A stretch of DNA of 64,000 nt from contig JAFSTC010000054.1 in the NCBI GenBank assembly GCA_017450705.1, forward strand, positions 1-64,000, given 5' to 3'. The position numbers and the translations under genes were made by a program. The notes below the pieces were generated by a model. The model did not search any database, was not told the DNA's origin, and worked only from the letters and a program-made list of their open reading frames with translations. Origin of the DNA: Lentisphaeria bacterium. GTDB lineage: Bacteria > Verrucomicrobiota > Lentisphaeria > Victivallales > Victivallaceae. How positions within the stretch are numbered: the stretch's first letter is position 1; the number at the start of each line of letters is the position of its first letter. Below, piece by piece: positions 45,050 through 52,722 of the stretch.

Positions 45050-45871
45050 TCACTCCGTCTCCCGTTCCTCTGCGTGGCGGCGGAAGAGGCCCGGCGTGCT
45101 CCCCGTGTGTTCCGCAAACACGTGGGCAAAGTATGCCGGAGAGGCGAAGCCCGACTGCCGGGCCACGTCGGAAACGGGAAGGGCGCTCTCCCGGAGAAGG
45201 TGCATCGCCCGCTGGATTCGGCATCCTGTGATGTAGTGCGAGATGGAAATGCCGTATCCGGAGGAGAAGATGCGGCTTAAACTGCCCCTGTGGATCCCCA
45301 GCATCTGGGCCGCCTGTTCCACATTGAATTGCGGATCTGAAAATCTTTCGTCGCACAGCGCCCGGGCCGACTCCAGAATGCCTTTTCGTTCCGGCTTGAC
45401 GGGGGGATCGCCGGTGACGCTCGTCAGGATCTCAAACGCCGAAACAAGGCACTGCATCTTGGCCTCTCTCGTCCGTTCCGGAAGTTTCTGCCGGATGATG
45501 GAGAGCAGATGTACCGGCGCGTCGCCCCCGTAATTGATCCCCGGGCGGATGTTCAGCCCGTCGAAAAATGAGGCCGCCCGAGGGCCCGCGATGGTCAGGA
45601 AATAATACTGGAAAGCCGGTTCCCTCGGAAAATAGTCGTGAAAACTCCCCGCCGGATAATACCAGACGCAGCCGGGACGGAGAATGAAGTCGTTCCCGTC
45701 CAGCCGGAAGAGGCCGCTGCCTTTGACGGCCCAGAAAATCTCGCAGAAATCCACCGTGCGCATCACTTCCCTGTCCGGTGGGATCAGCTGAAAATGCCCC
45801 GTGCTCCGGACGTGGAATCCCAGACGCGTATCCCGCTCCGGCGCTATGGCGAAATGGCGAAATGTTTCCAT
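45050..45871 (-). CDS. AraC-family transcriptional regulator
   Basis: 273 aa. The N-terminal cupin-like sensor part (FCEIFWAVKGSGLFRLDGNDFILRPGCVWYYPAGSFHDYF) is followed by the AraC DNA-binding domain (FNVEQAAQMLGIHRGSLSRIFSSGYGISISHYI; LPVSDVARQSGFASPAYFAHVFAEHTGSTPGLFRR). It is divergent from the pilin-like gene at 46023. A perfect 17-bp palindrome (45871-45887) touches its start codon, where the ribosome-binding site should be; the nearest purine-rich stretch, AAAGG, is about 16 nt away. That suggests autoregulation. Confidence 0.93.
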   Translation of the reverse strand: METFRHFAIAPERDTRLGFHVRSTGHFQLIPPDREVMRTVDFCEIFWAVKGSGLFRLDGNDFILRPGCVWYYPAGSFHDYFPREPAFQYYFLTIAGPRAASFFDGLNIRPGINYGGDAPVHLLSIIRQKLPERTREAKMQCLVSAFEILTSVTGDPPVKPERKGILESARALCDERFSDPQFNVEQAAQMLGIHRGSLSRIFSSGYGISISHYITGCRIQRAMHLLRESALPVSDVARQSGFASPAYFAHVFAEHTGSTPGLFRRHAEERETE

Positions 45872-45967
45872 TGCGATAATATCGCAACCTTTTGTGACAA
45901 AATTGATATTGACAACATAATGTACTTATTGTAAATTATACGCATAATATATCATTTTGCGACAAAA
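45871..45967. promoter_or_regulatory. Operator cluster between AraC-type and pilin-like genes
   Basis: Three related elements: the perfect palindrome TTGCGATAATATCGCAA (45871-45887), TTTTGTGACAAAA (45890-45902, a perfect palindrome about its central G) and TTTTGCGACAAAA (45955-45967). The last two differ at one base and are 65 bp apart. They flank the promoter at 45909-45937. They are probably binding sites of the adjacent AraC-type protein. Confidence 0.5.
45909..45937 (+). promoter_or_regulatory. Promoter TTGACA-N17-TAAATT for the third pilin-like/PL26 unit
   Basis: A perfect -35, TTGACA (45909-45914), and a weak -10, TAAATT (45932-45937), 17 bp apart. This combination often marks activator-dependent promoters. 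Confidence 0.55.
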
Positions 45968-46022
45968 ATACAAGCGTGTGCCCGATCGCCGGATCCCGGC
46001 ATCGGAGGGAAGGGGGCTGTTT

Positions 46023-46823
46023 ATGAGAAGGTTCTCGTCGGGAAGCAAAAAAAACGGGTGCAGAGCGGATTTTACCTTGATCGAGCTGCTGGTCGTGATC
46101 GCCATCATCGCCATCCTTGCGGCAATGCTGATGCCCGCTCTTCAACAGGCGCGGGAGCGCGGTAAAGCCGCCAGCTGCAAGAGCAATCTCAAAACTTACG
46201 GGACGGCCATCGCCCTTTACGCGGACTCGCAGGACGGCTGGTGTCTTCCCCAGCGGACGAATCACGCCCATAAGGGCAGTTATTCGATTTTTCTGCTGGC
46301 CAACGAGTGGCTCCACAAAACGCTGAGCACGGCTTCCGTCGACGCCTGGCGCGCCGGGAAGGCCTTCAACGGCTGTCCCTCACGGACCCGCGACCCGCGG
46401 CCGGACAGCGATGCCAAGTCCAACGCCGATCTTGCCACCGTGTCGACGCCGGACCGCAGGGGCTTGAGTTACGCCCACTGCACCGGCGTGCTGGGCGCCA
46501 TCTGCGACAATCCCATGGACAGCAGCCGGAGAGACACCCGCCAGAGAAAACTCAGCGTCTTCCGGAAGCCCTCGTTGTACTGGGGATTCGTCGACAGCGA
46601 GTTCTATCAGGTGCAGATATCGCAGCTTACCTACACTCGAGCCGGCGAGAAACAGTCTGACGGCATCTCCTTCCGTCACAACGGTTCCCTCAACGCCGCG
46701 CACCTGGACGGCCACGGCAGCAGTCTCAAGTACGATCCGCTTTACACGCAGAATGTCGCGGGAAATCCCGTGCGCGTGTGGGTCCAGCCGAAGGCGCTGG
46801 ATTCGAGAGCGGAGAATTTTTGA
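46023..46823 (+). CDS. Pilin-like protein with type IV prepilin N-terminus and H-x9-DG motif
   Basis: 266 aa from ATG 46023, with GGAGGGAAGGGGG upstream; the in-frame ATG at 45957 lies in the regulatory region. The leader of 16 residues ends in RAD, followed by [20 protein letters not shown], so here Asp stands at the position normally held by Gly. H-x9-DG is [12 protein letters not shown]. The middle has several Cys and charged residues unlike the other three copies, as expected of a specificity region. It is followed 27 bp later by PL26 copy 4. Confidence 0.9.
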   Translation: MRRFSSGSKKNGCRADFTLIELLVVIAIIAILAAMLMPALQQARERGKAASCKSNLKTYGTAIALYADSQDGWCLPQRTNHAHKGSYSIFLLANEWLHKTLSTASVDAWRAGKAFNGCPSRTRDPRPDSDAKSNADLATVSTPDRRGLSYAHCTGVLGAICDNPMDSSRRDTRQRKLSVFRKPSLYWGFVDSEFYQVQISQLTYTRAGEKQSDGISFRHNGSLNAAHLDGHGSSLKYDPLYTQNVAGNPVRVWVQPKALDSRAENF

Positions 46824-46850
46824 GCCGAAGAGGGCTCAAGAAGGGGCCTT

Positions 46851-49800
46851 ATGACAAAATATGTCTTTTTTCTATTGTTCTTTGCCCTGTCGTTTCCTCT
46901 TCTGAACGGGATGACGGAGGAGGAAAAAAAGGATTTCTGGTACAAGGGACCGCATCTTAAGCTCCATCACAAAAAGAACCGGGGCGTCCGGCCGGAAAAA
47001 GTCATGGCCCGGGCGAAGAACAAGGTCCCAAACCCCCGTCCCGCGGCCATCGCCCGCTTTGTAAACGGCGGAAAAGTCGACAAGTCCTGTGCCGTTGCGT
47101 TCGAGCGCGTTCCCGTGATGCTCAAAGAGGAGGCTGGCATCGACCGGCAGGCGTGGGTCCGTTTCGGTCTGCCCCTGCCGAAGGGGGCCGTCTATCAGAC
47201 CCGGTTCATCCGTATCGTGGACGAAGCTGGAAAAAAGATCCCCGCTCAAACTTCCGTCACGGGGTTCTGGAAAGACGATTCCATCCGCTGGGCCCTTGTT
47301 CAGTTTTCCGTTCCCCTGAAGGCGGGCGAGGAAAAGCGCTGTTTCGCTGAATTCGGCAGCAAGGCCGCCGCCGCAGAGGTCCCGGGCGTGCTTTCCTACA
47401 AGGAGACTGCCGACCGGATCACGGTGGACACGGGCAAAATAACGGCGCTCATCGACAAGAAAAAGTTCAATCTCATCCGGTCGATCAAAAAGAACGGGGT
47501 CAGGATCGGCGGCTTCTCGCCCGCGGGCGTCGTGCTGACGGATGCCCTCTCCAAACGGGACTACAGCATCTCTGCGCAGCCTCCCAGTAAGATCGAGATC
47601 AGCGAATCCGGTCCCCTGCGCCTGACGGTGCGCGCCTCCGGCAGTTACGCCCGGGGCGGTAAAAAACTCATGGACTACGTGGCCCGCGTCACATTCTTTG
47701 CCGGCAGTGACGCCGTGGAGATCGACTTCACCCACATCAACACCGAACTTGCCCGGGAGTTCACCGATCTGGACCGACTGGATGTCGAGTTTGTTCCCGT
47801 CCGGCCCGCGGAGTCCCTCCGCGTGCCCGTCGTCAAAGGAAAGGAGCTTGTCTCCGCCAAGCGCGTCTTTCAGGAGACGGATGAGTTTTACTCTGTGGAC
47901 GGCGGTCCCCGGATTGCCGGGCAGTTCTGCGGCGTCGCCTCCGCGGACGGGGTGCTTTCCTTCGGTCTGGCGCAGGCGTGGCAACGTTACCCCAAAGCCG
48001 TCTCCGTCAGAGACGGCAAGACCGTCATCGAGCTTCTGCCCCGCCAGCCCCACGAGAATTTCAACCGGGATCTGCCTTACTACCTCGTCTATCCCTTCTG
48101 CGACGGTTCCTACCGCATGAAGTGGGGCATGAGCTTCACGGAGCGCATGCGTTTCGATTTTTCGGGAGGAAACGATGTGGAGGCGGCGCTGAACCTGCCC
48201 GTCGTCGCCGTTCTGCCTGCGTCATGGTACAGCAAAACCTGCGTCTTCCCCGGACTGGACACCCCCGGCTTCGACAAGATCGACAAAAAGATCGTTTCCA
48301 GCTTCGAGGCCCGGTTGAAACAGATGCATGAACAACGGGAGTACGGTTTCTTCAACTGGGGCGACAGCTTCGGGGAGAAGGGCGAGAACTGGACCAACAA
48401 CGAATACGACATGGCCTGCGGCCTTTTCATGACTTTCCTGCGTACCGGCGACAGGAGGATCTTCCGGCACGCGCTGGAGGCCGCGCGGCATCAGGCGGAC
48501 GTGGATATCTGTCACGCCTATCCCGATCCCTATTACGTCGGCACCAATTTCGGGCACCGAGCGGGACACAACGGCGGCTACAAGGTCTGGTCCTCCACCT
48601 TCAGTTACTATCAGAGCGCCGCCAACGGCCACACCTGGTCGGCGGGCATGGTGGATGCATGGCACCTTGCGGGGGACGCGACCGTCATGGACGCCGTCCT
48701 CCTGCTGGGCGATCATATCGCTTTGGCCATGGAGCCCAATTTCGAGCTGAGCACGTTGTCTCCGGCTCCCCGGGAGTGTTCCTGGGCACTGCGCGCGGTC
48801 CTCAAAATCTATGAGGCGACGCTGGACCCCCTCTATTTTCAGGCGGCGAAAAACCTGGCCATGAAGCATGTCAAAAAATGCCGGGAATTCAAAGACGGCG
48901 TTTGGGCTTTCAGGAACAAGCGGCTGGAAAAGGAACACAACGAAACCGCCCGGAGCATCACGTTGTTCGCCTCGGCCATCGGCCTTAAAGGGCTGTGCGA
49001 ATATTACAACGCAAGCGGCGACGAAACGGTCAAACCCTTCATAGGGAACATTGCCCGGCGGATCCTCCGCGGATTCGATCCCGAGGCCGGATGCGGTTTC
49101 GTCTATAATCTGCGGGAGGACGGGACGCGGATCAATTTCAGTCTCGTGACGATGAATCCCACTATCGTGCCCCCGCTGGCCGAGGCGGCGGTGATTCTCG
49201 ACGATCCCGAGCTGTACGACGCGGCGTCCCGGGGGATGGCCGCGATGCTGTTGAGAAGTCCGGGGATCTCCGGCAAGTTCCTGGGGGAATACCAGACCTT
49301 CCTCGCCGACTTTCTCGCCGCGCACCGGAAATTCCCCAAGAAGTACCGTTTGGATTTCTCCGAGACCGGCTTGCTCGCGAAAGTCTTTTCCGGAAGCGAC
49401 AGCAAGTGGTCGTGGCGGGGACCTGATCCCATGTCCTACCGGGTGAAACTGCTGAAAGACGGCAAAACACAACTGGTCTTTCAGCGCTGGATCAACGCGG
49501 CACGGAGCAAGAAAAAAGAGGAGGGCACTTCCATAACCGTCTCCGACATAACGGGGAAAGTTGTGGAAATTCGTCCCTTCGACAGCAGCAGCGGCCGCCT
49601 GACGGAGAAGTTCGACATCTCCGGGAAAAAGGGCGATCTGTTCGACGTCCGGATCCGCGACATCGGCAATGGAGACTGGAGTCTTCTTCCCTCCAGCAAT
49701 TTCGTCCACGCCGCATCGACGAAGACGCGTATCAAGATCACCCGGTGCGGCATGTACCGTTTCTATTTCGAGGTCCCCGCAGGCAAGGAAGATGTCTCCA

Positions 49801-50057
49801 TTTCCTTCTACGGGGCCCATGCCGGGGGCTTCGGATACTGGCTCTTCGACGAAAAAGACCGCCTCGTCAAAAAGGAGATCAAATGGCAGGCGCGGCACGC
49901 GATCTCGACCGCTCCCGCCAGCGTCTGCCGCATCGCGATCCCGGAAGGGAAGACGCGCCGGATCTTCTCCATCGTCCTTTGGGCCGAATACGACGCCATG
50001 CTGAAGATCGTCAATTCGCCTTACGTCAGCGCCTCCCTGGCATTTTTCGACAAATAA
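46851..50057 (+). CDS. Secreted exo-rhamnogalacturonan lyase-like protein (PL26 type), copy 4
   Basis: 1068 aa. The short signal peptide is MTKYVFFLLFFALSFPLLNG, and the mature start MTEEEKKDFWYKGPHLKLHHKKNRG parallels copy 3. The family block is VPVMLKEEAGIDRQAWVRFGLPLPKGAVYQT. The toroid motifs are NWTNNEYDMACG, ARHQADVDICHAYPDPYYVGTN and NGHTWSAGMVDAWHLAGDATVMDAVLLLGDHIALAM. It forms a two-gene unit with the pilin-like gene under the AraC-type regulator. Its place directly after copy 3, interrupted by regulator and pilin genes, suggests duplication with capture of its own control. Confidence 0.8.
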   Translation: MTKYVFFLLFFALSFPLLNGMTEEEKKDFWYKGPHLKLHHKKNRGVRPEKVMARAKNKVPNPRPAAIARFVNGGKVDKSCAVAFERVPVMLKEEAGIDRQAWVRFGLPLPKGAVYQTRFIRIVDEAGKKIPAQTSVTGFWKDDSIRWALVQFSVPLKAGEEKRCFAEFGSKAAAAEVPGVLSYKETADRITVDTGKITALIDKKKFNLIRSIKKNGVRIGGFSPAGVVLTDALSKRDYSISAQPPSKIEISESGPLRLTVRASGSYARGGKKLMDYVARVTFFAGSDAVEIDFTHINTELAREFTDLDRLDVEFVPVRPAESLRVPVVKGKELVSAKRVFQETDEFYSVDGGPRIAGQFCGVASADGVLSFGLAQAWQRYPKAVSVRDGKTVIELLPRQPHENFNRDLPYYLVYPFCDGSYRMKWGMSFTERMRFDFSGGNDVEAALNLPVVAVLPASWYSKTCVFPGLDTPGFDKIDKKIVSSFEARLKQMHEQREYGFFNWGDSFGEKGENWTNNEYDMACGLFMTFLRTGDRRIFRHALEAARHQADVDICHAYPDPYYVGTNFGHRAGHNGGYKVWSSTFSYYQSAANGHTWSAGMVDAWHLAGDATVMDAVLLLGDHIALAMEPNFELSTLSPAPRECSWALRAVLKIYEATLDPLYFQAAKNLAMKHVKKCREFKDGVWAFRNKRLEKEHNETARSITLFASAIGLKGLCEYYNASGDETVKPFIGNIARRILRGFDPEAGCGFVYNLREDGTRINFSLVTMNPTIVPPLAEAAVILDDPELYDAASRGMAAMLLRSPGISGKFLGEYQTFLADFLAAHRKFPKKYRLDFSETGLLAKVFSGSDSKWSWRGPDPMSYRVKLLKDGKTQLVFQRWINAARSKKKEEGTSITVSDITGKVVEIRPFDSSSGRLTEKFDISGKKGDLFDVRIRDIGNGDWSLLPSSNFVHAASTKTRIKITRCGMYRFYFEVPAGKEDVSISFYGAHAGGFGYWLFDEKDRLVKKEIKWQARHAISTAPASVCRIAIPEGKTRRIFSIVLWAEYDAMLKIVNSPYVSASLAFFDK

Positions 50058-50074
50058 ATGGCTGTGCCGTAAGA

Positions 50075-50117
50075 CCGGAACACGCTGCGGAGACCCTTTT
50101 CGCAAGGCGTGCTCCGG
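50075..50117. terminator. Hairpin between convergent genes
   Basis: CCGGAACACGC (50075-50085) pairs with GCGTGCTCCGG (50107-50117) with one mismatch. It lies between the convergent PL26 copy 4 and the small membrane-protein gene and has no clear T tract, so it may be a weak bidirectional terminator. Confidence 0.4.
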
Positions 50118-50128
50118 GAAACTGAAAA

Positions 50129-50452
50129 TCAGGGTTGCATTCTTTCCGTGATCTCGACCTCCTTGAACTGGACGAGCTTCGCGGTATTGGCGGCGGTCTC
50201 CGCGCAGGAACGCAGGATTTCGCCGATGGCGGTGTAAAGCAACCCGCTGATCAACAGCGACATGAAGAGGGCGATGTAGAATTTAGTTTCCGCCGTGAAC
50301 CATGCGGCGAGAAAAAGCACGATCGCCACGGCGATGAAGACCAGCCCCATGGCGTCGAACACCCGCGAGATCCAGGGAACGGGACGGGACATCCCTCCGC
50401 TGACTCCGCAGACACAGACCTCTTTCACGACGTGTTTGTTTTCCGAACTCAT
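50129..50452 (-). CDS. Small two-helix membrane protein of unknown function
   Basis: 107 aa. A soluble N-terminus of ~30 residues with VCVCGV precedes two hydrophobic helices (AMGLVFIAVAIVLFLAAWF and FYIALFMSLLISGLLYTAI), then a charged C-terminal tail. GAGGAG lies about 9 nt before the ATG. I do not recognise a family. It is the last gene of the minus-strand run and follows the glycosyltransferase gene after ~100 bp. Confidence 0.7.
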   Translation of the reverse strand: MSSENKHVVKEVCVCGVSGGMSRPVPWISRVFDAMGLVFIAVAIVLFLAAWFTAETKFYIALFMSLLISGLLYTAIGEILRSCAETAANTAKLVQFKEVEITERMQP

Positions 50453-50550
50453 AACATGACTCTCCTCTGTTTTTGCGCCGGCGCGGGATCACGCCGGGCG
50501 TCTCCTCTTCGCAGAAACAATATAAACCGGGGCGGGGAAATGTCAAGGTG

Positions 50551-51603
50551 TCAGGCGAAACAGTCCTTGAGGAAGTCGGTCAGGATCGGACCGTATTTCT
50601 GCAGAGAGTGATCGTAAGAGACTTTTCGCATCTCTTCCGACATCTCGCCCCGCAGATGTGGGTCTGCAAGGCGTTTTACCGCCGACACCCATTCTTCGGG
50701 GGAGGCGGGGGAAAAGCCGTTGATCCCCTCCCGGATGAAAAACCTGTTTTCTCCCACGGGACTTGCGACGGCGGGCAGTCCCGCGGCCGCGTACTGGATG
50801 AGCTTGTACGCGGATTTCCCTCTCGAAAAATCGTCGTCGGCCAGCGGCATGACGCCGAAATCGCAGGAAGCGAGAAGTTTCGCCTCATCCTCTTCGCTCC
50901 AGTCGACACATGTCATGGGCACGCCGTCGACGGCGGGCAGATCCGCCCGGGCGATGATGAGAAACTCCACGGGACACGCCCGGCAGACGGTCTTGAAGAT
51001 TTCAGCAAAAGGCAGAAAGCACGCCCGGTAGGTGACCGGCGTCCCGATCCACGCCGCCCGGAGAACCCCCTCCTTTTTCGGGAGCAGGGGAGGGGTGCGG
51101 TATTTTTCCAGATCGACCGCGGTGGGAACGAGAATGACCCGCTTGTTGAGCTTTTCCGCCCTGTCGTACAGCAGGTGATTGGCCGCAATGACGCCCGATG
51201 CTTTGCGGATGAGCGTATCGTACTTGTGTCCGAGGCAGGGGAGATTTTTGTATTTTTCCCACACGAGGTCGTCGAAATTGAGGACGAACTTTTTCCTCCG
51301 GAGCAGAAACAGCTCCGCCACGGCCGGGAAGAAAGGCAGAAGTTCGTACTCGATGAGCAGATTTTTTTCCGGCGCCGCCAGCTGAAAAAGCCGGGAGGCC
51401 ATGGCTTCGAAAAAAAGCCTTTTCGACTTTCCCTGTCCCTCGTAGAGCCGCTTCAGGTACTCGTCTTTCAGCAGGGGATGATAGACGGGCGCAAATCCCG
51501 CCTCCTCGAAACTTTTGCGGGAGAGAAAATAGCGCAGACGGCTGGAGGCTCCCCGTTCGGAATAACGGGTATAAATACCGAGCTCTGCATCATGCCGGAC
51601 CAT
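50551..51603 (-). CDS. Glycosyltransferase, GT4-like (GT-B fold)
   Basis: 350 aa. It begins ELGIYTRYSERGASSRLRYFLSRKSFEEAGF, typical of the N-terminal domain of GT-B enzymes. The C-terminal half has VILVPTAVDLEKYRTPP, AAWIGTPVTY, and DFGVMPLADDDFSRGKSAYKLIQYAAAGLPAVASPVGENRFFIREGINGF, a clear match to the nucleotide-sugar binding region of family 4 glycosyltransferases, though the E-x7-E motif is modified. It is probably cytoplasmic and involved in surface glycan synthesis. SD GGGAGGGG precedes the start, and a promoter is at 51636-51664. Confidence 0.85.
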   Translation of the reverse strand: MVRHDAELGIYTRYSERGASSRLRYFLSRKSFEEAGFAPVYHPLLKDEYLKRLYEGQGKSKRLFFEAMASRLFQLAAPEKNLLIEYELLPFFPAVAELFLLRRKKFVLNFDDLVWEKYKNLPCLGHKYDTLIRKASGVIAANHLLYDRAEKLNKRVILVPTAVDLEKYRTPPLLPKKEGVLRAAWIGTPVTYRACFLPFAEIFKTVCRACPVEFLIIARADLPAVDGVPMTCVDWSEEDEAKLLASCDFGVMPLADDDFSRGKSAYKLIQYAAAGLPAVASPVGENRFFIREGINGFSPASPEEWVSAVKRLADPHLRGEMSEEMRKVSYDHSLQKYGPILTDFLKDCFA

Positions 51604-51635
51604 TTATCTTATCCCCTCCCGCATTGTTCGGGGAT

Positions 51636-51664
51636 AAGATAGCGCCCGAAAGGTTGTTTTTCAA
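51636..51664 (-). promoter_or_regulatory. Promoter TTGAAA-N17-TATCTT for the glycosyltransferase gene
   Basis: On the minus strand: TTGAAA (51659-51664), 17 bp, TATCTT (51636-51641). It lies in the gap between the Spy-like gene and the glycosyltransferase gene. Confidence 0.6.
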
Positions 51665-51686
51665 GCGGATACGGCTCGGGAAAGCG

Positions 51687-52301
51687 TTATTTGTTTTCCG
51701 GCGCGGGCGGCGGGAGCGGGCGGCGTCCCTGCGGGAATCCCGGGCGGCCGCCGGGTTTCCCCGGGGGAGGGAAGGGCTTTTTGCCGCTCAGCAGGGAGTC
51801 CACCAGCATGGAGACGATCTTGTCGGCGTTTTTCTCCCGGCGGTCCAGTTCCTGCTCGAGTTTGACCGTCTGGCGCTTCATCGCCTCGAGCTGCCGGCGG
51901 TTGCCCGCGAGACGCTTGGCGAAACGCTTTTTCATCAGGTCCGTCAGCTGCTGTTTGACGGCGGCTTTTTCCTCGTCGCTTTTGGCCGATTTGAACTTCT
52001 CGGCCAGTTCCTGCATCTTCTGTCTCTCGGCCTTTTCCCGCTGAATGATCTCCTCGGCTTTTTTGGACATCGCTTCGCGGAATTTCTCGGGATCTTCCCG
52101 CTGGAGTTTCGTCATGGCCGCCCGCTCCTCGTCGGAGAGCTCCGAAAAGGCCCGCCACAGTTGGGGGCCCCGGCCGTAATTGCCGCGGTGGCGCGGCGGT
52201 CCCTGGTGCGGCGGCTGAGGTTTTCCATGCTCGTCCGGCGGCGCCGCGGCAAGCGAAAGGACCGTCAGCGCTCCCGACAGGATAATTGCAAACATCTTCA
52301 T
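51687..52301 (-). CDS. Periplasmic Spy/CpxP-like helical protein
   Basis: 204 aa from ATG 52301, chosen because GGAGGAG lies 6 nt upstream; an in-frame TTG at 52319 would put that site inside the gene. The signal peptide is MKMFAIILSGALTVLSLAAA. The mature protein is Pro/His/Arg-rich at both ends, with a long charged coiled-coil centre (REDPEKFREAMSKKAEEIIQREKAERQKMQELAEKF ... RKMKRQTVKLEQELDRREK-like segments), reminiscent of Spy/CpxP and heavy-metal-resistance periplasmic proteins. It directly follows the ECF sigma and probable anti-sigma genes, so it is likely a stress-response target or sensor. Confidence 0.65.
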   Translation of the reverse strand: MKMFAIILSGALTVLSLAAAPPDEHGKPQPPHQGPPRHRGNYGRGPQLWRAFSELSDEERAAMTKLQREDPEKFREAMSKKAEEIIQREKAERQKMQELAEKFKSAKSDEEKAAVKQQLTDLMKKRFAKRLAGNRRQLEAMKRQTVKLEQELDRREKNADKIVSMLVDSLLSGKKPFPPPGKPGGRPGFPQGRRPLPPPAPENK

Positions 52302-52315
52302 ATACTTGCTCCTCC

Positions 52316-52666
52316 TCAAACTTCGAAGTTGGCGCGCCCGTCGGTCAGATCCATAAAGGAGGAACTGCTGCTGATCTCGCTGGCCAGATTGTACCCGGCC
52401 TGCTCCACATTGGTCCAGTCGGAGAGAGCCGCCAGATTCAGGCGGTCCTCCTGCGCGGGACGGACGGGGTGGGCGCCGGGCTGGATGAAAAGCCCGGCCG
52501 CGACCAGAAACGCCGCCGCCGCGGCTACGCCGCCTGCGACAAGACTCAGACGCTTTTTGCGGCGCATGGCCGTCCGGCGCAGTTTTGCCGCCGCGAGTAT
52601 CCGCAGATCCAGTTCTTGCGGCACGTCGGCGCGGATCAACGATTCGAGCTTCAGATATTTTTTCAT
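52316..52666 (-). CDS. Probable single-TM anti-sigma factor
   Basis: 116 aa. A basic cytoplasmic N-terminus of ~40 residues (LRILAAAKLRRTAMRRKKR) precedes one membrane helix (LSLVAGGVAAAAAFLVAAGLF) and a ~50-residue periplasmic tail. It has no zinc-binding HxxxCxxC motif. Its position 56 bp downstream of an ECF sigma gene and the topology suggest an anti-sigma factor, but the sequence alone does not prove this. Confidence 0.6.
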   Translation of the reverse strand: MKKYLKLESLIRADVPQELDLRILAAAKLRRTAMRRKKRLSLVAGGVAAAAAFLVAAGLFIQPGAHPVRPAQEDRLNLAALSDWTNVEQAGYNLASEISSSSSFMDLTDGRANFEV

Positions 52667-52722
52667 TTTTTCGGTTCCTTGTTTTCGAACCCTCTGTCAG
52701 TATAACGTAAACAAAATCTCTT

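Noticed and set aside
3524-45902. Recurrent TGTGA half-sites upstream of several modules as CRP operators
   Set aside because: Only half-sites are present, without the matching TCACA arm at the right spacing, so a CRP assignment is not supported.
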